Shown here piece after piece: positions 43,078-50,214 of a stretch of 64,000 nt of DNA. A program made the translations under genes and the position numbers. The stretch's first letter is position 1. Each line of letters starts with the position of its first letter. The stretch spans positions 1 to 64,000 of the forward strand of contig CAWFIT010000015.1 in NCBI GenBank assembly GCA_963815965.1, in the 5' to 3' direction. Source of the stretch: DASVFB01 sp963815965. Lineage in GTDB: Bacteria; Actinomycetota; Thermoleophilia; Gaiellales; Gaiellaceae. The notes beneath the pieces are model-generated. The model was not told where the DNA came from. It ran no database searches and worked only from the letters and a program-made list of their open reading frames with translations.

Positions 43078-44171
43078 CGTCTCCTCGAACCGTCGTGATC
43101 GTAGGCGCCGGCCTCGCCGGCGCCCGCGTCGCCGAAACGCTCCGTGCGGAGGGCTTCGCCGGACGTGTCGTGCTCGTCGGCGACGAGCCGAGCGCGCCCT
43201 ACGAGCGTCCGGCCCTGTCGAAGGAGTTTCTCGCGGGCACGCGTGACGAACAGTCGCTCCTCCTGCGCAAACCGTCGTTCTGGGAATTGCGCGACATCGA
43301 GCTCGTGCTCGGGAACCGCATCGAGTCCGTCGACCCGAGCGCGCGCGTCGCTCGGACGAGCCGCGGCCGCGTGCTTCGCTTCGACGAGCTCGTCGTCGCC
43401 ACGGGTGCCCGGCCGCGACGACTTCCTCTCGAAATGCCGGCCGGCGTGCACGAGCTGCGCACGCTCGCCGATGCACGCGCGCTGCGCGACGCGCTCATCC
43501 CCGGCTCGCGGCTCGTCGTGATCGGCGGCGGTTTCGTCGGAGCGGAGGTCGCGTCGACGGCGCGCTCGCTCGGCGTCGAGGTGACGATCGTCGAAGCGGG
43601 CGCAGCGCCGGTGGCACGCGTGCTCGGCGACGACGTTGGCCTGCTCATCGCGGAGCGCTGGCGGGCGCACGGCGTCGACGTGCGCCTCCGGACGGGTGTC
43701 GTCCGCGTTCGTGCGGATACGAGCGGACGTGTCGACTCGGTCGTCCTTACCGACGGTTGCGAGTTGCGCGCGGACGCCGTCCTCGTCGGCATCGGCGTCG
43801 AGCCGGCGCGAGAGCTCCTACCGGACCGTCCTGCGCTCCACGTGCTCGCTGCCGGCGACATCGTCGGGCCGGGTCACTGGACGGCGGCGGCCCTCGACGG
43901 CGCTGCCGCGGCGCGACACATCCTCGGACTCGGCGCCGCGCCACCGCAGCCGCACTACGTCTGGTCGGACCAGTTCGGGCTGCGGCTCCAGGTCGTCGGG
44001 ACTCCGAAGCCGGACCAAGCGTTCGAGCTGGACGGCGATGCCGAGTCGTTCGCCGTCCGCTACTTCGGCACTGACGGGCGAACGTCCGCCGCGCTGCTTG
44101 CGAACCGGCCGGCCGAGGCCGCCTCCCTCCGTCGAAGCCTGCTCGAGGACGCGTTGGCGTTTGCCGCGTGA
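43074..44171 (+). CDS. FAD-dependent ferredoxin reductase (rhodocoxin/putidaredoxin-reductase type)
   Basis: 365 residues. FAD site VVIVGAGLAGARVAETLRAE; VATGARPRRLPL; NAD(P) site RLVVIGGGFVGAEVASTARS; second FAD motif LHVLAAGDIVGPG; C-terminal reductase domain (HYVWSDQFGLRLQVVGTP). Class of single-component reductases that reduce ferredoxins with NADH. Coupled to the ferredoxin (ATGA overlap). Confidence 0.92.
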   Translation: MTSPRTVVIVGAGLAGARVAETLRAEGFAGRVVLVGDEPSAPYERPALSKEFLAGTRDEQSLLLRKPSFWELRDIELVLGNRIESVDPSARVARTSRGRVLRFDELVVATGARPRRLPLEMPAGVHELRTLADARALRDALIPGSRLVVIGGGFVGAEVASTARSLGVEVTIVEAGAAPVARVLGDDVGLLIAERWRAHGVDVRLRTGVVRVRADTSGRVDSVVLTDGCELRADAVLVGIGVEPARELLPDRPALHVLAAGDIVGPGHWTAAALDGAAAARHILGLGAAPPQPHYVWSDQFGLRLQVVGTPKPDQAFELDGDAESFAVRYFGTDGRTSAALLANRPAEAASLRRSLLEDALAFAA

Positions 44172-44386
44172 CCGACCGCCGGGTTCTCGTTGTTGTGCTC
44201 TGGGTCGTGCTCGTCGGAGCCGCAGCCCTGGCCGCCGTGTTGCTCAACCTTCTACTGCTGGGCCGCGCCTCGGGCCAGAACGACCCGGTCGGCCGAATGT
44301 CGCCCCGCGCGCACCTCCCGGCCGCGCCGCATTGGACGATCCGGCCGGCTCGGATCCCCGTCGAGGAACGGGCCGTCGACGACTAG
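44168..44386 (+). CDS. Small membrane protein (72 aa), last gene of redox cluster 2
   Basis: GTG overlapping the reductase stop. VLVVVLWVVLVGAAALAAVL is a single helix, followed by a polar tail of about 45 residues (PAAPHWTIRPARIPVEERAV). No known family; probably the last gene of the operon, followed by a structured non-coding stretch. Confidence 0.6.
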   Translation: MTDRRVLVVVLWVVLVGAAALAAVLLNLLLLGRASGQNDPVGRMSPRAHLPAAPHWTIRPARIPVEERAVDD

Positions 44387-44535
44387 TCGCACATTCTTTG
44401 CCCTCGGGCCCCAGATTCTTTCCGTTGCTATGGCCCGGCGTTTGCACCAGTGGGCGTAGAAAGGAATGTGCAGCAACCCTCCTCCCCATACGGAAACTGG
44501 TGCCGGTGGCTCCCCCCGCCGGCACCAGCCCCGGA
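44387..44535 (+). promoter_or_regulatory. Structured non-coding stretch (nested stems) after redox cluster 2
   Basis: A 10-bp closing stem pairs CACATTCTTT (44390-44399) with AAGGAATGTG plus the preceding A (44460-44470, one wobble). Inside is CGGGCC (44405-44410)/GGCCCG (44432-44437). A separate 10-bp stem CTGGTGCCGG (44497-44506)/CCGGCACCAG (44519-44528) precedes the next ATG. Could be a terminator-plus-leader or a riboswitch-like element; no known class recognised. Confidence 0.45.
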
Positions 44536-44550
44536 ATGGAGATGATCCGG

Positions 44551-44784
44551 ATGACCCGCCGACTCAGCTTCGACCACACACCAAAGGAGCTCGCGTCGCG
44601 CTCGACGGGAACCGCGGACGTCGTGCTGTTCTGGAGCAAGCGCACGCATCGGGCAGCCGTCGCCGTGGACGACAAGGCCACCGGCGATCAATTCGAGTTG
44701 ATCGTCGGCGCCGACGACGACCCGCTCGATCTCTTCGAGCATCCGTATGCGTACGCCGCGTGGCGTAAGCGCAAAGCGGCCTAA
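44551..44784 (+). CDS. Small hypothetical protein (77 aa)
   Basis: MTRRLSFDHTPKELASRSTG, TADVVLFWSKRTHRAAVAVD, QFELIVGADDDPLDLFEHPY and AYAAWRKRK. A single mixed alpha/beta domain, acidic in the middle; no recognised family. ATG 44551 has GGAG about ten bases upstream; ATG 44536 is also possible. It follows the structured leader and converges on degV. Confidence 0.55.
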   Translation: MTRRLSFDHTPKELASRSTGTADVVLFWSKRTHRAAVAVDDKATGDQFELIVGADDDPLDLFEHPYAYAAWRKRKAA

Positions 44785-44791
44785 AACCTCT

Positions 44792-44810
44792 TAGCCGGGC
44801 CTCCGGGCTA
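44792..44810. terminator. Possible bidirectional terminator between convergent genes
   Basis: TAGCC-GG...CC-GGCTA stem between the stops of the 77-aa gene (44784) and degV (44868). Short loop; only a weak T-run follows, so it is tentative. Confidence 0.4.
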
Positions 44811-44867
44811 CCGTTTGTCGTGGGCAGGCTGCAGTGCGGAGCACTTCGTGCGAGAACCGAGCGAGCG

Positions 44868-45734
44868 TCAGCTCGCAAAGTCGTCCTCGAACCAGAAGAA
44901 GCCGACCGTGCCTGGACCGGCGTGCGTGCCGACGACGGCGCCGAGCGTCGTCGAGATGTCGATCTGCGCCTGCGGGCGAAGATCCGTCACGAGAGCGCGT
45001 ACCGCCCGCTCGCGCTCAGGGGCCTCCGCGTGCGCGATGCCGACGTGCAGGTTCGGCGTGTCGTGCGTTCCTTCGGCGAACGCGCGCGCGAACTCCTGCA
45101 CGGCCTTCTGGTTTCCCCGTACACGCTTGATCGGCAGGACCTCGCCGTCCTCGATCGAGAGGATCGGCTTGATGTGAAGCAGATTGCCCGCGAACGCGGC
45201 GGCCTTGCCGATGCGTCCACCCTTCTGCAGGAACTCGAGCGTGTCGACCGTGAAGATCAAACCGGCGTCTTTCTTGAAGCGCTCGATGAGCTTGTCGATC
45301 TCGTCGTCGGTCGTTCCAGCCTCGAGCCGACGCTGGATCGCGAAGCCGAGCATCGCAATCGCCGCCGACGCGGTTTCCGTGTCGACGACGCGCACCTTGT
45401 CTCCGAGTTCGGCCGCGGCCGTTCGCGCGCTCTCGAACGTGCCGGAGAGCTTCGCGGAGAGCTGCAGCGAATAGATCCGCTCGTATTGCGCCAGCTCCTG
45501 GTAGACGGCGAGGAAGTCGCCAGGCGTCGGCTGCGACGTCGTCGGCAGCTCGGTCACCGTGCGTAGCCGCGCATAGAAGTCCTGCGGTCCGATCTCGACG
45601 TAGTCGCGGCGACTCTCGTCGCCGAAGCGAACGTACAGCGGCACCATCCGCCAGTTCTCGAACCGCTCGTGCGCCTCGGGGAAGTCAGCCGTCGAATCGA
45701 GGACGATCGCCGTGTTGGCCGCGGTCAGATTCAC
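44868..45734 (-). CDS. DegV/FakB-like fatty-acid-binding protein
   Basis: 288 residues. AIVLDSTADFPEAHERFENW, TSQPTPGDFLAVYQELAQ (Thr-Ser of the carboxylate site), YSLQLSAKLSGTFESARTAA, VDTETASAAIAMLG, LQKGGRIGKAAAFAGNLLHI and KPILSIEDGEVLPIKRVRG. DegV proteins present fatty acids to the kinase FakA, encoded about 550 bp upstream on this strand. GTG 45734 overlaps the receiver-gene stop. Confidence 0.92.
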   Translation of the reverse strand: MNLTAANTAIVLDSTADFPEAHERFENWRMVPLYVRFGDESRRDYVEIGPQDFYARLRTVTELPTTSQPTPGDFLAVYQELAQYERIYSLQLSAKLSGTFESARTAAAELGDKVRVVDTETASAAIAMLGFAIQRRLEAGTTDDEIDKLIERFKKDAGLIFTVDTLEFLQKGGRIGKAAAFAGNLLHIKPILSIEDGEVLPIKRVRGNQKAVQEFARAFAEGTHDTPNLHVGIAHAEAPERERAVRALVTDLRPQAQIDISTTLGAVVGTHAGPGTVGFFWFEDDFAS

Positions 45735-46111
45735 GCAACTGCTGCTTGGTGAATCGCTTCGATGATCTCCTCGAGCTCCTGGTCCTTGGTGAGGCAAGCG
45801 ACGGCGCCGGCGTCGCGGAGGGCCTTCATCTCCTCGCGGTTCGCCGACGCGGTGAGCGCCACGACTGCCACGTCCGGGCACGCCTGTTTCAGGGCCCGCG
45901 TCGCCTCGATGCCGTCGAGACCGGGGAGCCGATAGTCCATGAGGGCGACATCGGGGTTGTACTTGCGGCACGTCGGCACGACCTCTTCTCCGTCCGACAC
46001 CGACGCGACGACCACGAGGTCGCTGCGCAAGCCGAGGAGAAGCTCGAGCGCCTCGCGGAAGACCTTGTTGTCCTCGATGATCACGATCCGAATGACCTGC
46101 TCCCCCGCCAC
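45731..46111 (-). CDS. Stand-alone response-regulator receiver domain between fakA and degV
   Basis: 126 residues from GTG 46111. IRIVIIEDNKVFREALELLL, phospho-Asp in DVALMDYRLPGLDGIEATRA, VVALTASANREEM, and CLTKDQELEEIIEAIHQ (Lys switch). This is the receiver half of a NarL-type regulator; there is no DNA-binding domain after it. Overlap with degV (GTGA) ties it to fatty-acid use. The frame extends upstream to 46192 through a perfect hairpin, which is why the shorter start is preferred. Confidence 0.85.
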   Translation of the reverse strand: MAGEQVIRIVIIEDNKVFREALELLLGLRSDLVVVASVSDGEEVVPTCRKYNPDVALMDYRLPGLDGIEATRALKQACPDVAVVALTASANREEMKALRDAGAVACLTKDQELEEIIEAIHQAAVA

Positions 46112-46127
46112 GGAGGCGGAGTCTAGT

Positions 46128-46278
46128 TCCGTCCGAAGTCCTGAGGACTTCGGACGGAGAAACCTGGGCAGGCGCGCTTCGCGCGTGCCCAATCGCGGCA
46201 GTCATGGGGAGCGGCTTCGACGTGGTCGGCGTCGGCGCGGCAAAGCCGCGCCGTGGCGACACCGGATTCTCGAGAATC
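46128..46278. repeat. Cluster of perfect intergenic palindromes (fakA-receiver gap)
   Basis: Four separate structures: TCCGTCCGAAGTCC/GGACTTCGGACGGA with a TGA loop (46128-46158); a CG-rich 22-nt hairpin (46169-46190) identical to 12023-12044 in reverse; GGCGCGGC-AAA-GCCGCGCC (46234-46252); GATTCTCGAGAATC (46265-46278). They lie downstream of fakA and upstream of the receiver gene. Any could act as terminator or mRNA stabiliser; the shared hairpin suggests a repeat family. Confidence 0.7.
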
Positions 46279-46284
46279 TGTTGC

Positions 46285-47868
46285 CTACTCGGCGGAGACG
46301 AGTAGGGGGTAGTGGGGCTGCCCGCCTTCGTGCACTTCCAGTTCGAGGTCGGGGTGCTCCCGCTCGAGTGCCGCGACGATGCCCGTGACGTCGGGACTCT
46401 CCGCACCGGTCAGCAACGTGACGAAGCCGCGCGGCTCGGCGAGCAGCCTCTCGAAGACGGCGTGGACGACATCGTCGAAATCCGTCCCTTGCGCGACCGG
46501 TTCGCCGTCAGCGAGGCCCAGAAAGTTGCCCTTGCTGATCGCAACGCCGTTCAACTGCGCGTCCTTCGACGCGATCGTCACGGCGCCGGTGGCGATCGAG
46601 GCAAGTGCTTCCTCCATGGCCTCGGCGTTCGCATCCGCGTCCTTCGAACTGTCGAACGCGACGAGCGCGGCAAGGCCCGCGGGAATCGAGTCGGTGCGAA
46701 TAACGCGCACGTCTTTCGTCGCAAGGTCGGCCGCCTGCTCCGCGGCGAGGATGACGTTCGAGTTGTTCGGAAGCACGAAGACTGAAGGTGAGTCGGTGCG
46801 ATCGATCGCGGCGAGGAGCTCGGCCGCCGACGGATTCATCGACTGCCCACCCTCGACCACTTGCGTCGCACCCGAGCTCTCGAACAACGCCCGGTTACCG
46901 GCGCCCGCGAGCACCGCCACGACCTCGCTCAGCGAGGCGGGCGCGTCTGCGACCACGTGCAGGAGACGCGCCTCGCGCTGCTCCGTCTGCTTGTGCATAT
47001 TCGCGATCTCGACCTGCTCGAGCGTGCCGACGGCGGTACCGAGCGTGAGCGCCGCGCCTGGATCGTCGGTGTGCACGTGCACCTTGATCGCGGTCGCGTC
47101 GCCGACCACGAGCAGCGAGTCGCCCAGCGGCTCGAACTTCGCCTGCATGGCCTCGCGATCGAGCCCTTCGCCCTCGACGACGAAGACGGTGCAGTAGCGG
47201 AACTTGGACAGCTCCTGGTGCACCGCTTCGACGCTCAGCTCTTCCTCGAGTGGAGCTTCCGGGATCGGTTCGCCCGCGAGCGCGGCGGCGATGCCGCGAA
47301 CAATCTCCAGCAGCCCGGCGCCTCCAGCGTCGACGACGCCCGCGTTGCGCAGGACGTCCAGCAACTCGGGCGTTCGCTCGACCGCGTCGGCGCCGCGAAG
47401 CACGACGGCCGCCAGTAGCTCGCGCGTACTCCCTTCCACGTGCGCCTCCGCCTCCTCGGCCATCTCGCGGATAACCGTGAGCATCGTCCCTTCGACGGGC
47501 TTCGTCACTGCGCTGTACGCGGCGTCGCTGGCCCCACGGAACGCTCGCGCCAGCGTCGGCGCGTCGAGCCGCTCGGCCGCGGCGACGACCTCGGCGAAGC
47601 CGCGCAGGATCTGCGAGAAGATGACGCCCGAGTTCCCGCGGGCGCCCATCAGCGCTGCGCGCGTCAGTTCGTTCGCGAGTGTCGCGAGATCGTGCGCTGT
47701 CGTCGCGTTCAGCTGTTCGACCGCGGCTCGGACAGTCAGCGTGAGATTCGTGCCCGTGTCGCCGTCGGGGACCGGGTAGACGTTGAGATCGTCGATGCGC
47801 CGGCGGTTGCGTTCGAGCGAGAGCAGCGCGCCGCGCGCAAGCTCGCGCGCTCGTTCGACGTCGGTCAT
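46285..47868 (-). CDS. fakA: Fatty acid kinase FakA (DAK-type)
   Basis: 527 residues. N-terminal DhaL-like kinase domain: DDLNVYPVPDGDTGTNLTLT (Asp triad for Mg-ATP), ALMGARGNSGVIFSQILRGF, VVDAGGAGLLEIVRGIAAAL. Middle and C-terminal FakA domains follow: YCTVFVVEGEGLDREAMQAK, IKVHVHTDDPGAALTLG (conserved His), LPNNSNVILAAEQAADL. FakA phosphorylates fatty acids delivered by DegV/FakB. The usual small Asp23 gene before fakA is missing; rpmB lies upstream, separated by the rod-like RNA. Start at ATG 47868. Confidence 0.95.
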   Translation of the reverse strand: MTDVERARELARGALLSLERNRRRIDDLNVYPVPDGDTGTNLTLTVRAAVEQLNATTAHDLATLANELTRAALMGARGNSGVIFSQILRGFAEVVAAAERLDAPTLARAFRGASDAAYSAVTKPVEGTMLTVIREMAEEAEAHVEGSTRELLAAVVLRGADAVERTPELLDVLRNAGVVDAGGAGLLEIVRGIAAALAGEPIPEAPLEEELSVEAVHQELSKFRYCTVFVVEGEGLDREAMQAKFEPLGDSLLVVGDATAIKVHVHTDDPGAALTLGTAVGTLEQVEIANMHKQTEQREARLLHVVADAPASLSEVVAVLAGAGNRALFESSGATQVVEGGQSMNPSAAELLAAIDRTDSPSVFVLPNNSNVILAAEQAADLATKDVRVIRTDSIPAGLAALVAFDSSKDADANAEAMEEALASIATGAVTIASKDAQLNGVAISKGNFLGLADGEPVAQGTDFDDVVHAVFERLLAEPRGFVTLLTGAESPDVTGIVAALEREHPDLELEVHEGGQPHYPLLVSAE

Positions 47869-47886
47869 GCGGTCAATTAGACCGCA
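47868..47886 (-). promoter_or_regulatory. Inverted repeat touching the fakA start codon
   Basis: TGCGGTC-TAATT-GACCGCA, 7-bp arms, ends at the first base of the fakA ATG and occupies the position of the ribosome-binding site, where no Shine-Dalgarno sequence is seen. Either an operator or a translational control stem. Confidence 0.45.
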
Positions 47887-47902
47887 GTCGAGACGCGGAA
47901 GC

Positions 47903-48071
47903 TAGAGGCTTGATGTGGAGCTCCGGTGCTTCTGGGGACGGCACAGACCAAGCAGCTGAGTTCGAGCGGCTGCAGTTCGTACTCGAGAGTACGGGCTGCG
48001 GCCGATCGGGCTCAGATGCGCCGTGTCTGGGCCGCCATCCAGAGGCGCCGCAGCTTCACATCAAGCCTCTA
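47903..48071 (+). ncRNA. Candidate 169-nt rod-shaped non-coding RNA (6S-like architecture)
   Basis: Almost every base pairs into one long hairpin: 47903-47922 with 48052-48071 (20 bp); 47924-47935 with 48039-48050 (12 bp); 47939-47942 with 48031-48034; 47944-47948 with 48025-48029; 47953-47960 with 48011-48018; 47961-47965 with 48006-48010; 47967-47983 with 47988-48004 (17 bp); loop CGAG. All eight non-Watson-Crick pairs counted are G-U on the plus strand and would be A-C mismatches on the minus strand, so the plus strand is the likely product, opposite to flanking genes. The rod with small internal loops recalls 6S RNA, but no sequence match is claimed. One end touches the rpmB stop codon. 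A decayed inverted-repeat element is the alternative. Confidence 0.65.
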
Positions 48072-48263
48072 CGTAATCGCTTTGGTGACCTTGCCGGCCT
48101 TGAGGCAGCGCGTGCAGACGTAGGCGCGCGTCGCCCTGCCGTGCAGGAGGACGCGGACGCGCTGGAGATTCGGGTCGAAGCGCCGCTTCGTCGCCACCAT
48201 CGAGTGGCTCCGGTTGTTGCCGAAGCCGGGTTTCTTCCCGCAGATCGCACAGATTTTCGACAT
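48069..48263 (-). CDS. rpmB: Ribosomal protein L28
   Basis: 64 residues. MSKICAICGKKPGFGNNRSH, RRFDPNLQRVRVLLHG, YVCTRCLKAGKVTKA. CxxC pairs (CAIC, CTRC) indicate the zinc-binding form. rpmB usually heads the rpmB-(asp23)-fakA-recG run, and here the fakA gene still follows. Confidence 0.97.
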   Translation of the reverse strand: MSKICAICGKKPGFGNNRSHSMVATKRRFDPNLQRVRVLLHGRATRAYVCTRCLKAGKVTKAIT

Positions 48264-48289
48264 CGGCCGGCCAGTGTAGCCGAGGGCGG

Positions 48290-48967
48290 TTACCCGGCGG
48301 CCGCCGCGTTGTTCCGGAGCTGGGAGAAGAGGTCGGCCATCTCGAGCGCCGTGCGGACGGCGTCTGCGCCCTTGCCTACGCGGGCCTCCGCCTGCTCCTT
48401 CGTCTCACATGTGAGCACGCCGAACGAGACCGGAATCCCGGTCTCGAGCCCCGCGAGCTGCAGGCCGCTCGCCGCCTCCGACGCGACGTAGTCGAAGTGA
48501 GGCGTCTCGCCGCGGATCACGCAACCAAGAGCGATCACGCAGAGGTAGCGCCGCGTCTTGGCGAGCGCCATCGCGGTAATCGGCAGCTCGAACGCGCCCG
48601 GGACCGGCACGATCGTCAGCTGCGATCGTGGAACCCCGACCTCGTCCAACTCCGCGAGCGCTGACTCGAGCAGCTTCGTTGTGATCTCGCCGTTGAACTT
48701 GGAGACGACAACCGCGACGAGCCGACGCGTCGGCCCGGCCTCGCCTTCGAGCACGTCCACGTCGTCGGGGATCTCGATGTCTCCGGCCGCATGCTGAGCC
48801 GCCGGCGGAGAGTCGACCTCTTCGGGCTCGGCGTCCGGGACCGGCTCGAGCTCGGGCGCGAGCTCGGGCTCCGGCTCCGCCTCTAGCTCAGGCACCGGCT
48901 CGGGCTCGGGTGCGACGACGTTCTCGGACGAGCGGTCCGGCCAGGGCTCAGGGCGCTGCTCGGTCAC
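48290..48967 (-). CDS. ribH: 6,7-dimethyl-8-ribityllumazine synthase with acidic N-terminal extension
   Basis: 225 residues from GTG 48967, overlapping the ribBA stop. The C-terminal about 150 residues are RibH: VAVVVSKFNGEITTKLLESA, VPVPGAFELPITAMALAKT, IALGCVIRGETPHFDYVASE (catalytic His), VSFGVLTCETKEQAEARVG. Before it is a stretch of roughly 70 residues rich in Glu, Pro and Ala (EPEPVPELEAEPEPELAPEL) not found in ordinary RibH (about 155 residues). RibH forms pentamers or 60-mer shells; a flexible acidic arm could affect assembly. Penultimate step of riboflavin synthesis. Confidence 0.93.
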   Translation of the reverse strand: MTEQRPEPWPDRSSENVVAPEPEPVPELEAEPEPELAPELEPVPDAEPEEVDSPPAAQHAAGDIEIPDDVDVLEGEAGPTRRLVAVVVSKFNGEITTKLLESALAELDEVGVPRSQLTIVPVPGAFELPITAMALAKTRRYLCVIALGCVIRGETPHFDYVASEAASGLQLAGLETGIPVSFGVLTCETKEQAEARVGKGADAVRTALEMADLFSQLRNNAAAAG

Positions 48968-50214
48968 GACTCCTCCCGCTCGATGCGAACGCCCTGGTGA
49001 TGCAGGCGATGTCCCAGCTTGGCGCGCTTCGTGCGCAGGTAGCGCTCGTTCTCCGCGTTCGGCGGCACCTCGAGCGGCAGCTGCTCGGTGACGGTCAAAC
49101 CGAAGCCCTCGATGCCGGCCATCTTGCGCGGATTGTTCGTGAGAATCCGGATGGTGCTCAGCCCGAGGTCGGCGAGGATCTGGTTTCCGATCCCCCACTC
49201 GCGCGCGTCGGGCGGGAAGCCGAGCTCGATGTTCGCTTCGACGGTATCGAGCCCCTCCTCCTGCAACTCGTACGCCTTGAGCTTGTTCAGCAGGCCGATG
49301 CCGCGTCCCTCCTGTGCCATGTAGAGGAGGACGCCGCACGCCTCGGCGGCGATACGGCGGAGCGCGAGGTCGAGCTGCTCGCCGCAGTCGCAGCGCAGCG
49401 AGTGGAAGACATCGCCCGTCAGACACTCGGAGTGCACACGCACGAGCACGTTCTCCGCACCGTCGACATCACCGCGCACGAGTGCGAGGTGGGGACGCCC
49501 GGTGAGCGTCTCGCGATAGGCAATCGCCGTAAAGTCGCCGTACTCGGTGGGCAAGCGCACGTGGGCCGTGCGCTCGACGAGCTTTTCCGTGCGCCGTCGG
49601 TACTCGACGAGGTCGGCGACGGTGATCATTTTTAGCGCGTGCCGCTCGCAGTACGGGATCAGATCCTTGACGCGCGCCATCGTCCCGTCTTCGTTCATGA
49701 CCTCGCAGACGACGCCTGCGGGCGTCAGGCCGGCAAGCCGCGCGAGGTCCACCGCGGCCTCGGTCTGTCCCGTGCGCTCCAGGACGCCGCCAGGCTTCGC
49801 ACGCAGAGGGAACACGTGGCCGGGCTGCACGAGGTCCTCGTGCTTCGCGTCCGGATGGATCGCCACCTGGATCGTGCGCGAGCGATCGTGCGCGGAGATG
49901 CCCGTCGTGACTCCTTCGCGCGCCTCGATCGAGACCGTGAATGCGGTGCCGAGCGGCGTCTCGTTGTGCTCGGTCATCGGGTGGAGGCCGAGCTCGTCGC
50001 AGCGCTCACCCGTGAGGCAGAGGCAGATCAGCCCGCGCGCATGTGTGGCCATGAAGTTGATGGCGTCGGGTGTCGCGAACTGCGCGGCGATGACGAGATC
50101 GCCCTCGTTCTCGCGATCCGGATCGTCGACGACGACCACGAAGCGGCCGGAGCGGATGTCCTCGATCGCCTCGTCGATCGTCGCGAAGGGCGTCTTCGTC
50201 TGGGTCGCAGTCAC
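48964..50214 (-). CDS. ribBA: Bifunctional DHBP synthase / GTP cyclohydrolase II
   Basis: 416 residues. RibB half: FVVVVDDPDRENEGDLVIAA, then HNETPLGTAFTVSIEAREGV, KPGGVLERTGQTEAAVDLAR. RibA half: VRVHSECLTGDVFHSLRCDC GEQL (zinc Cys), LYMAQEGRGIGLLNKLKAYE, LGFPPDAREWGIGNQILADL, LTNNPRKMAGIEG. Makes both precursors of the riboflavin ring. Overlaps ribE and ribH. Confidence 0.96.
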   Translation of the reverse strand: MTATQTKTPFATIDEAIEDIRSGRFVVVVDDPDRENEGDLVIAAQFATPDAINFMATHARGLICLCLTGERCDELGLHPMTEHNETPLGTAFTVSIEAREGVTTGISAHDRSRTIQVAIHPDAKHEDLVQPGHVFPLRAKPGGVLERTGQTEAAVDLARLAGLTPAGVVCEVMNEDGTMARVKDLIPYCERHALKMITVADLVEYRRRTEKLVERTAHVRLPTEYGDFTAIAYRETLTGRPHLALVRGDVDGAENVLVRVHSECLTGDVFHSLRCDCGEQLDLALRRIAAEACGVLLYMAQEGRGIGLLNKLKAYELQEEGLDTVEANIELGFPPDAREWGIGNQILADLGLSTIRILTNNPRKMAGIEGFGLTVTEQLPLEVPPNAENERYLRTKRAKLGHRLHHQGVRIEREES

